From: Syntrophaceae bacterium UBA6252
Lineage (GTDB): Bacteria; Desulfobacterota; Syntrophia; Syntrophales; UBA6807
Length of the DNA stretch: 42,509 nucleotides
Direction of reading: 5' to 3'
Assembly (NCBI GenBank): GCA_002441265.1
Contig: DJVQ01000008.1
Coordinates: 41,322-83,830 of the forward strand
Positions 1 through 7,883 of this stretch are shown one piece after another. Position 1 is the stretch's first letter. Each line of letters opens with the position of its first letter. The notes under the pieces were generated by a model that saw nothing but the letters and a program-made list of their open reading frames with translations, had not been told where the DNA came from and searched no databases. A program made the position numbers and the translations under genes.

Positions 1-28
1 AAAAAGTGTTGAATCGGCCTTTTTACGA
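1..28. repeat. Dispersed palindromic repeat, copy 1 (cut by window edge)
   Basis: Bases 1-28 are identical to part of the complete copy at 6161-6206. The visible part is AAAAAG, the 12-nt loop TGTTGAATCGGC, then CTTTTTACGA, so the left arm is truncated by the window edge. Like the second copy, it lies just upstream of a plus-strand gene. It could be an intergenic hairpin repeat or a terminator for whatever lies to the left. Confidence 0.75.
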
Positions 29-92
29 CTTCATCTTCCTTGACACGTCGACGGAAAGGGGATACCTTGTGCACGAATTAATGAGGCGCACC

Positions 93-506
93 ATGATCCA
101 CTACGAGGACGTCATCCTTTTCAGCCTTTCCAAGGCGAACCAGCAGGTTCACCGGGCCTTCAAGTCGGGGCTTCAGCCCTTCGGCCTGACCCCCGTCCAG
201 GGTCTCGTCCTCCATGCCCTTTACACCGAGGACGGCCTCGCCGCGGGAGAGATCGGGAAGAGGCTGATCCTCGACAGCGCGACCCTCTCGGCGGTCCTGG
301 AGCGGCTGGAGGAAGGCGGCTGGGTGGCCAGGACGAGCGGAAAAGAGGACAGGCGCTTCACCCATGTGTTTCTGACGGCGAAAGCCCTGGAAGCGAGGGA
401 GCCGTTTCTGAGGGAAGTGGGCCGGATCAACGGGGAGGTCCTGGGGACGCTCCGGCCGGAAGAACGGTTTCTACTCGAACGGATGCTGAGGGACCTCCGG
501 GGATGA
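93..506 (+). CDS. MarR-family transcriptional regulator
   Basis: A 137-residue winged-helix regulator, predicted to be cytoplasmic and to bind DNA as a dimer. It has the MarR order: an N-terminal dimerisation helix, then PVQGLVLHAL, then the recognition segment LILDSATLSAVLERLEEGGWVAR, and the wing with the D-R-R motif (KEDRRF). The reading frame stays open leftwards into the dispersed repeat at 1-28, so its first start codon is not credible. I chose ATG 93 because GAGG precedes it by 6 nt. ATG 81, or GTG 69 with AAGGGG 7 nt upstream, are possible. The gene lies 51 nt ahead of an ADP-forming acyl-CoA synthetase, with a near-perfect palindrome between them, so control of that operon is likely. 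The effector is unknown; an acyl-CoA or aromatic ligand would fit the family and context. Confidence 0.85.
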   Translation: MIHYEDVILFSLSKANQQVHRAFKSGLQPFGLTPVQGLVLHALYTEDGLAAGEIGKRLILDSATLSAVLERLEEGGWVARTSGKEDRRFTHVFLTAKALEAREPFLREVGRINGEVLGTLRPEERFLLERMLRDLRG

Positions 507-521
507 CGTTCCCGGTTTATC

Positions 522-537
522 GTTTCGTATACGAGAC
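522..537. promoter_or_regulatory. Candidate MarR operator (16-bp palindrome)
   Basis: GTTTCGTATACGAGAC is palindromic except for one base pair, with the perfect 10-bp core TCGTATACGA at 525-534. It lies between the MarR stop codon (506) and the ribosome binding site GGGAGG (546-551) of the next gene. Size, symmetry and position are typical of MarR operators. The assignment to this regulator is inferred from proximity. Confidence 0.5.
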
Positions 538-557
538 ATTGTCGCGGGAGGCGTTGA

Positions 558-2066
558 ATGACGAACAAAGTGAAGGACAAGGCCGGTCGCGTCCCGGCGG
601 CGGACCCCTTCGGGACCGCGGATTTTGAAAGAATCTTTCATCCCCGGAGGATCGTCGTGGCGGGCGTTTCCTCCGAGGGCTTCAGTTACGGCGGCGCCCT
701 GCTCAAGTCTCTCCAGGCCATGGGATTCGAGGGGGAAATCCTGCCCGTCAATCCGAGAGGCGGGACCTTTTCGGGCCTTCCGGTCTTCCCGAGCGTGGAG
801 GAGATTCCCGGATCGGTGGATTTCGCCGTGATCGCCGTGGCGGCGAAGGCTGTCCCGGCCGTTCTCGAGGTCTGCCGGCTGAAAGGCGCCGCCGGGGCGG
901 AAATCATGTCGTCCGGTTTCAGCGAGACGGGAACCCCGGAGGGAAAGGCCCTGGAAAACGAAATCAGGGAAATCGCCGCCAGGGGCATCCGGGTCATCGG
1001 ACCCAACTGCTTCGGTATTTACTGTCCCAGGAGCGGACTGACCTACCTCCCCAATCCCGACCTTCCCCGGGAAAGCGGCCCCGTGGCCTTTCTCTCCCAG
1101 AGCGGGGGCATGGCGAGCGATTTCGCCAACGCGGGAAAGTGGATGGGGCTCCGGTTCAGCAAAACCGTCAGTTACGGAAACGGGGCCGACCTGCGGGAGG
1201 CGGAGCTTCTCCGATACTTCCGTGAGGACGGGGAAACCGGCGTCATCGCCCTCTACATCGAGGGCGTCGGCGACGGGGACGCCTTTTTCCGGGAACTCCG
1301 GGCGGCGGCCCGGAAGAAGCCCGTGGTCGTCCTGAAGGGCGGCCTTTCCGAGGCCGGCGGGCGTTCCGTGGCGAGCCACACCGCATCCATGGGGGGGAGC
1401 GGCCGCATCTGGCGCTCCATCCTCAGGCAGGCCGGCGCCGTCCAGGTGGAGGACATGACGGAAATGGCGGAGGCCTGCCTCGCCTTCTCCCTCCTTCCGA
1501 AGCGTGCCGTTCGGGGGATCTCCGTGACCGGCGGCGGGGGCGCCCTGGGCATCGCGGCCTGCGACGCCGCCGAATCCATGGGGATCGCCGTTCCGCCCCT
1601 GGGGGATGGGGTAAGAAAGGAAGTGCTGGCCCTCCTGCCCAGGTCCGGGGCAAGCGCCGCCAATCCCATTGACGTGGCCAACCCGTACACGCCGCCGGAG
1701 ACCCTGAAGCGGATTCTTGGAATCGCTGCCCGGGAGGACGGGATCGATCTTCAGATCATGGTGTTTCTGCTGCATCATTTCAAGCATATCGCGCTGACGG
1801 AGGGAAAACCCATCGCGGAAGTGGTCCCCTGCGCCGCCTTCGCCGATTCCATGGCGGACGTGGTCCGGGAAACGGGCAAGCCCGTCTGCATCGTTCTCCC
1901 CAACACGAAGAGGGGCATCGAGGACCTGGACATCGTCGCACTTCACGCCCGGGCCCGGCAGGCCTTTCTCGAGCGGGGACTGCCCGTGTTCGACGAGATC
2001 AGAAACGCCCTCCGGGCGGTGGGACACATGAACCGGTATTACGGTGGGAAGGAAGGAAATCCATGA
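558..2066 (+). CDS. ADP-forming acyl-CoA synthetase, alpha subunit
   Basis: A 502-residue protein with the alpha-subunit order of NDP-forming acyl-CoA synthetases: CoA-binding Rossmann domain (about 22-150, with RIVVAGVSSEG and IGPNCFG), a succinyl-CoA-ligase-like domain (about 170-310), then a second flavodoxin-like ligase domain (to about 480). SHTASMGG places the expected phosphohistidine at His274. The family converts acyl-CoA + ADP + Pi to acid + CoA + ATP reversibly, so in an anaerobe it conserves the thioester as ATP. ATG 558 has GGGAGG 6 nt upstream. It overlaps the beta-subunit gene by ATGA, which supports translational coupling. Substrate (acetyl-, branched or aryl-CoA) cannot be read from the sequence. 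Confidence 0.9.
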   Translation: MTNKVKDKAGRVPAADPFGTADFERIFHPRRIVVAGVSSEGFSYGGALLKSLQAMGFEGEILPVNPRGGTFSGLPVFPSVEEIPGSVDFAVIAVAAKAVPAVLEVCRLKGAAGAEIMSSGFSETGTPEGKALENEIREIAARGIRVIGPNCFGIYCPRSGLTYLPNPDLPRESGPVAFLSQSGGMASDFANAGKWMGLRFSKTVSYGNGADLREAELLRYFREDGETGVIALYIEGVGDGDAFFRELRAAARKKPVVVLKGGLSEAGGRSVASHTASMGGSGRIWRSILRQAGAVQVEDMTEMAEACLAFSLLPKRAVRGISVTGGGGALGIAACDAAESMGIAVPPLGDGVRKEVLALLPRSGASAANPIDVANPYTPPETLKRILGIAAREDGIDLQIMVFLLHHFKHIALTEGKPIAEVVPCAAFADSMADVVRETGKPVCIVLPNTKRGIEDLDIVALHARARQAFLERGLPVFDEIRNALRAVGHMNRYYGGKEGNP

Positions 2067-2767
2067 GCGGCAACGGTGCGGCGGAAATCGTGGAAAAAGC
2101 GCTCAGGGAGGGACGGCGGACTCTCTCCGAGCATGAATCGAAACAGGTCCTCGCCCGCTACGGCATCCCCGTGACCCGGGAACGCCTCGTCGAAAGGAGG
2201 CAGGACGTCCCGAAGGCGGCCGGGGAGATCGGGTATCCCCTGGTCATGAAGGGATGCTCCGCCGGGATCGCCCACAAGACCGAACGGGGTCTCATCCATG
2301 TCGATCTCCGGAACGCGGGGGAAGCCGTCGAGGCCTACGACGCCATCCTGGCGGGGATGAACGGCGAGCCGGGAGGTGTTCTCGTCCAGGAAATGGTCCG
2401 CGGGAGGCGGGAACTGGTCATGGGAATGACCCGGGATCCCCAGTTCGGACCGTGCGTCATGTTCGGACTGGGAGGAATCTTCACGGAGATCCTGCATGAC
2501 GTCTGCTTCCGGAGGGCGCCCCTGGAAAGGGGGGACGCCCTGTCCATGATGGGGGAGATCCGCGGCCGGGGCATCCTCGACGCCGCCCGGGGGATGGAGG
2601 CGGCGGACAGGGACAGGCTTGCGGACATGCTGGTCCGGGTGGGGCGGATTGGACTCGATCTCGACGCGGTCGCGGAAATCGATCTCAATCCGGTGATCCT
2701 CGCAGGGAAGAATCCCGTGGTGGTGGACGCCCTGGTCATCCTCGACGTTCCCCGGAGGAAATTGTAG
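2063..2767 (+). CDS. ADP-forming acyl-CoA synthetase, beta subunit (ATP-grasp)
   Basis: A 234-residue ATP-grasp protein of the usual beta-subunit length. Visible signatures are YGIPVTRERLV near residue 33, the nucleotide-binding stretch GYPLVMKGCSAGIAHKTERG, the EMV-GRRELVMGMTRDPQFGP segment, and the metal-binding end EIDLNPVILAG followed by VVDALVIL. It provides the nucleotide site, while the alpha subunit holds CoA and the phosphohistidine. The start codon overlaps the alpha-subunit stop (ATGA), so the two are made together. In many bacteria the two halves are fused into one protein of about 700 residues; here they are separate, as in archaeal enzymes. Confidence 0.9.
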   Translation: MSGNGAAEIVEKALREGRRTLSEHESKQVLARYGIPVTRERLVERRQDVPKAAGEIGYPLVMKGCSAGIAHKTERGLIHVDLRNAGEAVEAYDAILAGMNGEPGGVLVQEMVRGRRELVMGMTRDPQFGPCVMFGLGGIFTEILHDVCFRRAPLERGDALSMMGEIRGRGILDAARGMEAADRDRLADMLVRVGRIGLDLDAVAEIDLNPVILAGKNPVVVDALVILDVPRRKL

Positions 2768-2817
2768 GACAAACGTCCCCCCGGAGGGGGGCATTCACCG
2801 CATCCCCGAGTTTCACC

Positions 2818-2845
2818 AAAAAAAAAGGCAACCCTCGGGATTGCC
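2818..2845 (-). terminator. Rho-independent terminator for the small gene at 2905-3105
   Basis: Read on the minus strand this is a GC-rich hairpin (GGCAA...TTGCC, with CCC/GGG further inside) followed directly by nine T residues. It lies about 60 nt downstream of the stop codon of the small minus-strand gene. It is the clearest intrinsic terminator in the window. Confidence 0.75.
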
Positions 2846-2904
2846 GATATGCTGCCGTTTCGCCGGTTCCTTGAAACGGACCGGGGATCGACGGCGGCCG
2901 GGGG

Positions 2905-3105
2905 TTACCCCTGGACCTTCCTCACCGTATGGTTCGCGAGCAGTTCCTGAAGCTGTCCCAGGAGGTTTCGCTCGTAGGAGTCGATGACCTTGTCCGCGTT
3001 GGCCAGGGCAAGAATGTCCTCGTATTCCTTCGTGGTCAGCTCGCCGTCCTCGATGGCCTTTTTGATCATTTTCGAAAGGCTTGCGCCCCTGTCCTCCGAT
3101 TTCAT
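2905..3105 (-). CDS. Small TerB-like protein of unknown function
   Basis: A 66-residue protein. Its middle, KEYEDILALANADKVIDSYE, has the A-x-A-D-x-x-I-D-x-x-E pattern of TerB/EF-hand-like helical modules, and it continues with NLLGQLQELLANHTVRKV. It is much shorter than a full TerB domain (about 120-150 residues), so it may be a minimal form. ATG 3105 is preceded by GGGAGGG; an in-frame ATG at 3117 is an alternative with a poorer site. The gene has its own predicted promoter (3165-3194) and a strong terminator, so it is probably a stand-alone transcript. No function can be assigned. Confidence 0.75.
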   Translation of the reverse strand: MKSEDRGASLSKMIKKAIEDGELTTKEYEDILALANADKVIDSYERNLLGQLQELLANHTVRKVQG

Positions 3106-3164
3106 ATACCCTCCCATTCCGGCGGCCGGCCTGACGGTCTTATCGATTCCCTGCCGCGCACTGT

Positions 3165-3194
3165 GTTGTACGATGGGAAAGACCTTCCTGTCAA
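3165..3194 (-). promoter_or_regulatory. Predicted sigma-70 promoter for the TerB-like gene
   Basis: On the minus strand, TTGACA (3194-3189, perfect -35) is followed after 18 nt by TACAAC (3170-3165, 4 of 6 for -10). The predicted start near 3158 leaves a leader of about 50 nt before ATG 3105. Confidence 0.5.
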
Positions 3195-3251
3195 GAGAAG
3201 ATCCTATGTCACAAAAAACAAAGGACGGGACCCTCCGGCGGAAACCGGCGA

Positions 3252-4814
3252 TCAGGGGAACTTTCTTCCCAGGAGTCCGGAGAGGAAAAGTCCCGGGGCG
3301 CCGGAGGGAGGGGCCGGAAATGGTTTCCCCCGGAGGTAGAGCCCGGTGACGCGGATCCGTCGGAGATCCGCGGGGTCTGTCCGAAGGGGGTTCCCGTCGA
3401 GGACGGCGAAATCGGCGACCTTCCCCTCCGTCAGCGTTCCCCGCTCCTTTTCGTCGAAGGAAAGACGGGCGCAGCCGATGGTGTGCATTCGGAGCGCGTC
3501 GAGGACGGTCACGCTTTGCGACGGGTCGGGGTGGTTGCAGGCCGCCCAGATGCCGTACAGGGGATCCGGGAGAGTGCACGGCCCGTCGGAACCGTTGGCG
3601 ATGACCAGTCCCGCCTCCGTCATGTCTCTCAGCGGGGAAAGACGGGCGGTCCGCTTCCCGAGCAGGCGCTCGAGATAATGGATAGGCTCCAGCTTCCAGT
3701 GAAGGAAGGGCGTCTGGAGGGCGATGTGGATCCCCAGTTCCGCCGCCCGCGCGATCTGGTCCCCTTCCATCAGGCATCCGTGGATGATGACGTGGCGGTG
3801 GTCCTCCCGGGGAAAATCCTCCAGCGCCCGCGCATAGGCCGTGAGGGCCTGGTCGACGGCGGCGTCCCCGATGGCGTGAAGTTCCACCTGCAGGCCCGCC
3901 CGGTTGGCCGCCTTCACGAAACGGTCCACCTGTTCCTGGGAGTAGTAGAGAACCCCCCTGCTGGTTTCGTCGTTCCCGTACGGTTCCCTCAGGGCCGCGT
4001 CCTCCGAGCCGAAGCACCCGTCCAGGGCGGTGGCAAAACAGCCTCCGACGCGGGGCATCCTCCTCCGGAGGACCTTGGCGATGTTCATGGTCTGGAAATA
4101 GACCCGGAACTCCTGGGACAGTCCTCTCGCGGCGAAGCGCATCATGTCCACATCCAGGTCCAGGGGAAATCCCACGCCTTCCACGGTGTGGATCAGCCCG
4201 ATCCCGCGCTCCGCCATGAAGTCGGAGCCGCCGATGAGGTTTTCGAACACCTCGACGGGGCTCACGGAACGGGTGACGTGGTCGATGAACCGGAAGAAGG
4301 CGTCCTGGTAAAACCAGCCCGTGTCCCCGTGGAATCCCCGGGCCCCCGTGACGGACCGGGGGAGGCCGGCGGCGAGGGCGCTGTTGGCCACCGCTCCGTG
4401 GCCGTCGTACTTGACGATCGCCAGGGGCCGGGAGGTGACGCGGTCGAGGAATGCCCGGTCGGGAAGCCGCCCCTCCTTCACGGAATGGGCGGAAAGGCCG
4501 AACCCGATAAGGATCTTCCGCCGGGGGCGCTCCATCGAATGGATAAGAATCCGTTCCGCCAGGTCGGCGAAGTCGGCGGCATCCCGGCAATCCAGCCCCG
4601 CGCGGAAAAGGCTGAAGGAGGTAAAATGGATATGACTGTCGCCGAACGCCGGAACGACGCACCGTCCCCCGAGGTCCGTCCGCTTCGCCGGGGCGGGCCC
4701 GCCGGGAGGATGGTCTCCGCAGTGGACGATCCGCCCCTCCTCGACGGCGAGAACGGAAAACACCCGGTTAGGATCCTCGCAGGACAGGAAGGAACCGTTG
4801 CAAAAGACTTCCAT
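3252..4814 (-). CDS. Amidohydrolase family protein (YtcJ-like, Amidohydro_3)
   Basis: A 520-residue metal-dependent hydrolase. The N-terminal beta-sandwich (about 1-50) leads into the barrel with the metal-binding H-x-H in DSHIHF. Further metal and catalytic segments are VELHAIGDAAV, VIIHGCLMEGDQI and NGSDGPCTLPDPLYG. The tail GKVADFAVLDGNPL is the usual amidohydrolase C-terminal sandwich. The family hydrolyses C-N bonds in exoenzyme- or formamidase-like reactions, but this subgroup is mostly uncharacterised and no substrate can be inferred. No signal peptide is seen, so it is probably cytoplasmic. It follows the PilZ gene by 36 nt on the same strand and may be co-transcribed with it. Confidence 0.85.
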   Translation of the reverse strand: MEVFCNGSFLSCEDPNRVFSVLAVEEGRIVHCGDHPPGGPAPAKRTDLGGRCVVPAFGDSHIHFTSFSLFRAGLDCRDAADFADLAERILIHSMERPRRKILIGFGLSAHSVKEGRLPDRAFLDRVTSRPLAIVKYDGHGAVANSALAAGLPRSVTGARGFHGDTGWFYQDAFFRFIDHVTRSVSPVEVFENLIGGSDFMAERGIGLIHTVEGVGFPLDLDVDMMRFAARGLSQEFRVYFQTMNIAKVLRRRMPRVGGCFATALDGCFGSEDAALREPYGNDETSRGVLYYSQEQVDRFVKAANRAGLQVELHAIGDAAVDQALTAYARALEDFPREDHRHVIIHGCLMEGDQIARAAELGIHIALQTPFLHWKLEPIHYLERLLGKRTARLSPLRDMTEAGLVIANGSDGPCTLPDPLYGIWAACNHPDPSQSVTVLDALRMHTIGCARLSFDEKERGTLTEGKVADFAVLDGNPLRTDPADLRRIRVTGLYLRGKPFPAPPSGAPGLFLSGLLGRKFP

Positions 4815-4850
4815 GGCGCGGACCTCCGATGAGAACGCCCGGGAAAGCGG

Positions 4851-5267
4851 TCAATCCCGGACGCCGGTCCTCGGAAGGGATTCCTCGTCCTCTTCCAGGG
4901 AGAAAGTCTCGATGAAATGTCCGATATTGTATGACTGCAGTTGTGACAGCCGCCGGAATTGAAGGCCGCAACGCCTCAACTTGAGATAGCCGCCCGGGAA
5001 GTCGGACAGGGGGTGGTCGTAAATGACCGTGCAGCAGATCCTCCCCGTGGTGATGAAAGGGCTCGTGATGCCGAACAGTTCCACCAGAACTTCCCCTCCC
5101 GGGGGGAAGGCTTCCTCTTCCGACACGTACCGGAGGGACATCCCCCCCATGCCCATGTCCAGAATCTGCCCCACCTTCTGAAACCCGATCCCGTTCGGCT
5201 CCGAAAATGTGGCGCACACATTTCTCTTCGCCGAAAACCGCCAGTGTCTTCTTTTTTCCTCCGGCAT
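4851..5267 (-). CDS. PilZ-domain protein (probable c-di-GMP receptor)
   Basis: A 138-residue single-domain protein. The arginine motif is near the start (EKRRHWRFSAKRN, giving R-x-x-x-R), and the second motif appears as DMGMGG near residues 37-42. PilZ domains bind cyclic di-GMP through R-x-x-x-R and [D/N]-x-S-x-x-G. Here Gly occupies the Ser position, which could weaken binding. The remainder follows the PilZ beta-barrel pattern (GEVLVELFGI, GLQFRRLS). There is no output domain, so it must act by protein contact. It is upstream of the amidohydrolase on the same strand; a functional link is not evident. Confidence 0.8.
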   Translation of the reverse strand: MPEEKRRHWRFSAKRNVCATFSEPNGIGFQKVGQILDMGMGGMSLRYVSEEEAFPPGGEVLVELFGITSPFITTGRICCTVIYDHPLSDFPGGYLKLRRCGLQFRRLSQLQSYNIGHFIETFSLEEDEESLPRTGVRD

Positions 5268-5419
5268 AATTGCCCCTTCCTCCGCAATGGTCGTCCCGCC
5301 GTTTCATGCAGGACTCCCCATGCCGCGGATCGGGCCGGTCCCTGTTTCCTGATCCCGCAGGCTCTTCAATATGGCGAAATGTCCCCCCGGGGATTGCGGA
5401 CCCCATGGGTCATGAAGAA

Positions 5420-5980
5420 CTATTTTCTTACAGGCCTTTTCCTCACCTTCCCTCCGAGATCGGAGATCAGGTTCTCATACTTTTCGTGAATCATGGCCCG
5501 GTCGAATTCCTTGAACGCCTCGAGCATGGCCGCCTGTTCCTCCTCGGAGAAATAAGCGAGAACGGGAAAGAAAAAATCCTTGTCCTCTTTCCGGATGTGC
5601 TCGGGATACAGGGTCACCAGTTCGCCCAGCGACTTTCTGATGGTGTCCAGGGCGTAGACCTCTCCTTTCATGTACCGCTCCCGGGCGTCCATCAGCGTTT
5701 TCACCGCTTTTCGGGCGACACCGTGTTCGGTCACCAGCTCTTCCATGATTTTCCGATGTCTGGACGAGAGTTTCTTCTTCGAAAGCTCGCGGAAAAGAAT
5801 GTCCTCCTCTTTTCCGTGATGGGTCCTGTCGGCGTAGGTGCGGAAGAAATCCACGGCGATGCCGATGAAATGAATGTTGGAGAGGTTGTCCTTCCCGATG
5901 TGATCGATTTCCTTTTTCATCAGGGGAACGATCTGCTCGATCAGCCGGTGTTCCCACATCAAGGGCCCTATGGGTTTCAT
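5420..5980 (-). CDS. Hemerythrin HHE-domain protein
   Basis: A 186-residue all-helical protein with the ligand pattern of the hemerythrin-like family: WEHRLIEQ, then RTHHGKEEDILF, then TEHGVARKAV, and YPEHIRKEDKDFFFPVL. These His/Glu/Asp residues would bind a di-iron site. Roles in the family include O2 or NO sensing, oxygen scavenging and iron-sulfur repair; in an anaerobe oxygen defence is the simplest guess. Start ATG 5980 has GGAGGG 6-7 nt upstream; an in-frame ATG at 6025 exists without a comparable site. The downstream gene on the same strand (PilZ) is separated by about 150 nt. Confidence 0.88.
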   Translation of the reverse strand: MKPIGPLMWEHRLIEQIVPLMKKEIDHIGKDNLSNIHFIGIAVDFFRTYADRTHHGKEEDILFRELSKKKLSSRHRKIMEELVTEHGVARKAVKTLMDARERYMKGEVYALDTIRKSLGELVTLYPEHIRKEDKDFFFPVLAYFSEEEQAAMLEAFKEFDRAMIHEKYENLISDLGGKVRKRPVRK

Positions 5981-6289
5981 GATGTCCCTCCTCGCACGGG
6001 TCCGTTTTCCATGAGGAAACTCCATGGATCACATTTCAGCTTATTTCATTTCCGCTCTTTTTTCAAATCCGGCGGCCTGCCCATCGCCGCGGCCCCGTTC
6101 CCCATTCCCGCCGGTTCTCCCGCAAAGCGCGGAAAACATCGAATTATCGCGCCGAAATGCGACGGCTTCGTAAAAAGTGTTGAATCGGCCTTTTTACGAG
6201 TTCGTCAAATGTGATAAGAAAAATGCAGCCGCCGGGACATTCCCCGGCGCCGCCCGTCGAAACCCGTCAGGAACGGAAACGGCAAGGAA
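5981..6289. other. 309-nt intergenic region between divergent genes
   Basis: It separates the hemerythrin (-) and DUF218 (+) genes, so it must hold both promoters. It is more AT-rich near 6030-6070. I see no convincing -35/-10 pair; TTGAAA on the minus strand near 6060 lacks a good -10. The only clear structure is the palindromic repeat at 6161-6206. Confidence 0.5.
6161..6206. repeat. Dispersed palindromic repeat, copy 2 (complete)
   Basis: TCGTAAAAAG (6168-6177) and CTTTTTACGA (6190-6199) are perfect inverted arms around the loop TGTTGAATCGGC. The outer GACG (6161-6164) also pairs with CGTC (6203-6206). The loop and inner arms match the copy at 1-28 base for base. Conservation of the loop as well as the stem points to a repeat family rather than two unrelated terminators. 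Confidence 0.8.
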
Positions 6290-7030
6290 ATGAGAGACCG
6301 TATCGCCCCGCTGAAAGGCGTTTTCTTCCGCAGGAAGGAAGTGACGAAAACCACCCTGTGGTTCAAACTGGCCGTTCTCGCCGTCCTTGCGGCGGCGGCC
6401 GCGGGGGCGTTCGCTCTCCGTGCCGCGTGGCTCCCCCTTGTGGCGGAACTTGCGATCCACCAGGACGCCCTGCTCCCGTCGGACGCCATCGTGATCGAGA
6501 ATTACGACCCCGATTACCTTTCCTTCGAAACCGCCGCCGACCTCCTGGAAAAGGGGTTCGCACCCCGGGTGTTCATTCCAGCCACTTCTTACCGCGATCC
6601 GTCGCGGCCGGGAAGCGTCTCCAAGGGCATCGTGGACGTCATGTGCCGGTTGGCCCGGATCCCCGCCCCTGAAATCATTCCCGTCCGGCATGAGGAACCG
6701 ATCACCCTGGGCGTCGCCGGACAGATCGCCGCCGTCCTGGAACGGGAAGGGATCCGCTCGGTGATCGTGGTCGCCCCGAAATTCAGGAGCCGCAGGACCT
6801 ACCTCGTCTATTCCGCCGTTCTCCGGGATTCAGGCATCCGCATGCAGTGCTTTCCCGCCCGGGCGGCCCGCGACACTTCCGACTGGTGGACCACAGGCCA
6901 CGGCATTCAGGAGGTGACGCTGGAGCTTTTGAAACTGGGGTGGTACCGGTTCTACATCCTCAAACGCCCTCTCCCCCCGGCGGCCTTTCCGGACAGGGGG
7001 ACCCTCACGCACCGGGAAGGTACCGGTTGA
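6290..7030 (+). CDS. DUF218 / YdcF-like membrane-anchored protein
   Basis: A 246-residue protein with one N-terminal transmembrane segment (about residues 24-45, LAVLAVLAAAAAGAFAL) and a DUF218 domain outside. The domain features are SDAIVIENYD, TAADLLEKGFAPRVFIPA, the acidic EEPITLGVAGQI helix and SVIVVAPKFRSRRTYLVY. This family (SanA/ElyC/YdcF) is linked to cell-envelope processes, but its chemistry is poorly known. GTG 6341 with AGGAAGGA just upstream would remove 17 residues and place the membrane segment nearer the start, so it is a serious alternative to ATG 6290. The 3' end overlaps the convergent gene at 7005 by 26 bp. Confidence 0.8.
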   Translation: MRDRIAPLKGVFFRRKEVTKTTLWFKLAVLAVLAAAAAGAFALRAAWLPLVAELAIHQDALLPSDAIVIENYDPDYLSFETAADLLEKGFAPRVFIPATSYRDPSRPGSVSKGIVDVMCRLARIPAPEIIPVRHEEPITLGVAGQIAAVLEREGIRSVIVVAPKFRSRRTYLVYSAVLRDSGIRMQCFPARAARDTSDWWTTGHGIQEVTLELLKLGWYRFYILKRPLPPAAFPDRGTLTHREGTG

Positions 7031-7883
7031 ACCAGGCGACGCACCGCTCCCATGCGTCGGCGGCCGCCTCGGGCCGGTAGCTGGGACGGTAATCGGCGAA
7101 AAAGGCATGGGGCGCCCCTGGATACACGACGAATTCGGCCTTATTCCCCGCCCGTTTCAACGCCGCTTCCATCGCCCGCACGTCGGCGACGGGAATGCCC
7201 AGGTCCTCACCCCCGTATAGTCCGAGGACGGGGGCGTTGATTTTCACCGCCTCGTCAAGGGGGCCGAATGTCCGCACTCCCGGCGTCAGGGCGGGGCGGA
7301 TCTGTCCGTACCAGGAGACGACGGCCTTCACGGCGGGGCAGCGGATCGCGAAAAGAAGGGCGTACATGCCGCCCCGGCAGAAACCGGTCACTCCGATTCC
7401 TCCCGGCCGGGCCGCCGGGTGTTTCATCGCAAGGGCCGCCACGGCCTCCATGTCGTCCATGACACGGTCGTCCGGGATGGGATCGACCACCTTTCGCACC
7501 GCCGCGATGTCGGGGAGATTCAGTACGCCGCCTTCCCGGGCGTAGGGTTCGAAGGTCACGGCCAGAAAGCCCTTCCGGCCCAGTCTCCGGGTTACGTCGC
7601 GGATGTGTTCGTGCATCCCGAAGATTTCCGGAACGACGATGACGACGGGATACGTCCCGGGGGCGGCGGGACGGGCGTTGTAGACCGGGATCGTGAAGTC
7701 GCCGGAGAAGGCGGAGCCCTCCGCGACGACGAGACCCTCCTCCGAGGTTCTCACCAGCTTGCCCGCCACGGGCGTCGCCGCCACGGCGAATCCCGCCAGG
7801 CCGATGCCGGCCGCCCCCATACGCGCCAGGAATTCCCGGCGCGACAAACCTCCATAGGCGTTTGCCAGCCAGTCCTCCACCAT
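7005..7883 (-). CDS. Dienelactone hydrolase family protein with Tat signal
   Basis: A 292-residue alpha/beta hydrolase. It begins with a twin-arginine export signal (SRREFL near residue 14, then a hydrophobic stretch GAAGIGLAGFAVAA), so it should be exported folded. The catalytic triad of the family is visible: Cys in GFCRGG, Asp in YGGEDLGIP and His in GAPHAFFADY. Dienelactone hydrolases cleave cyclic esters in chloroaromatic degradation, but many homologues act on other esters, so the substrate is unknown. ATG 7883 is preceded by AAAGGAGG at good spacing. It has a predicted extended -10 promoter at 7986-7994. Confidence 0.9.
   Translation of the reverse strand: MVEDWLANAYGGLSRREFLARMGAAGIGLAGFAVAATPVAGKLVRTSEEGLVVAEGSAFSGDFTIPVYNARPAAPGTYPVVIVVPEIFGMHEHIRDVTRRLGRKGFLAVTFEPYAREGGVLNLPDIAAVRKVVDPIPDDRVMDDMEAVAALAMKHPAARPGGIGVTGFCRGGMYALLFAIRCPAVKAVVSWYGQIRPALTPGVRTFGPLDEAVKINAPVLGLYGGEDLGIPVADVRAMEAALKRAGNKAEFVVYPGAPHAFFADYRPSYRPEAAADAWERCVAWFNRYLPGA

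Noticed and set aside
2777..2791. CCCCCC/GGGGGG hairpin after the acyl-CoA synthetase genes as a plus-strand terminator
   Set aside because: Only a 6-bp stem with a 3-nt loop and no T-run on the plus strand; too weak to call.
5284..5298. A -24/-12-like motif on the minus strand before the PilZ gene
   Set aside because: GG and GC spacing is right, but the start site would fall within or after the ribosome binding site, leaving no usable leader.
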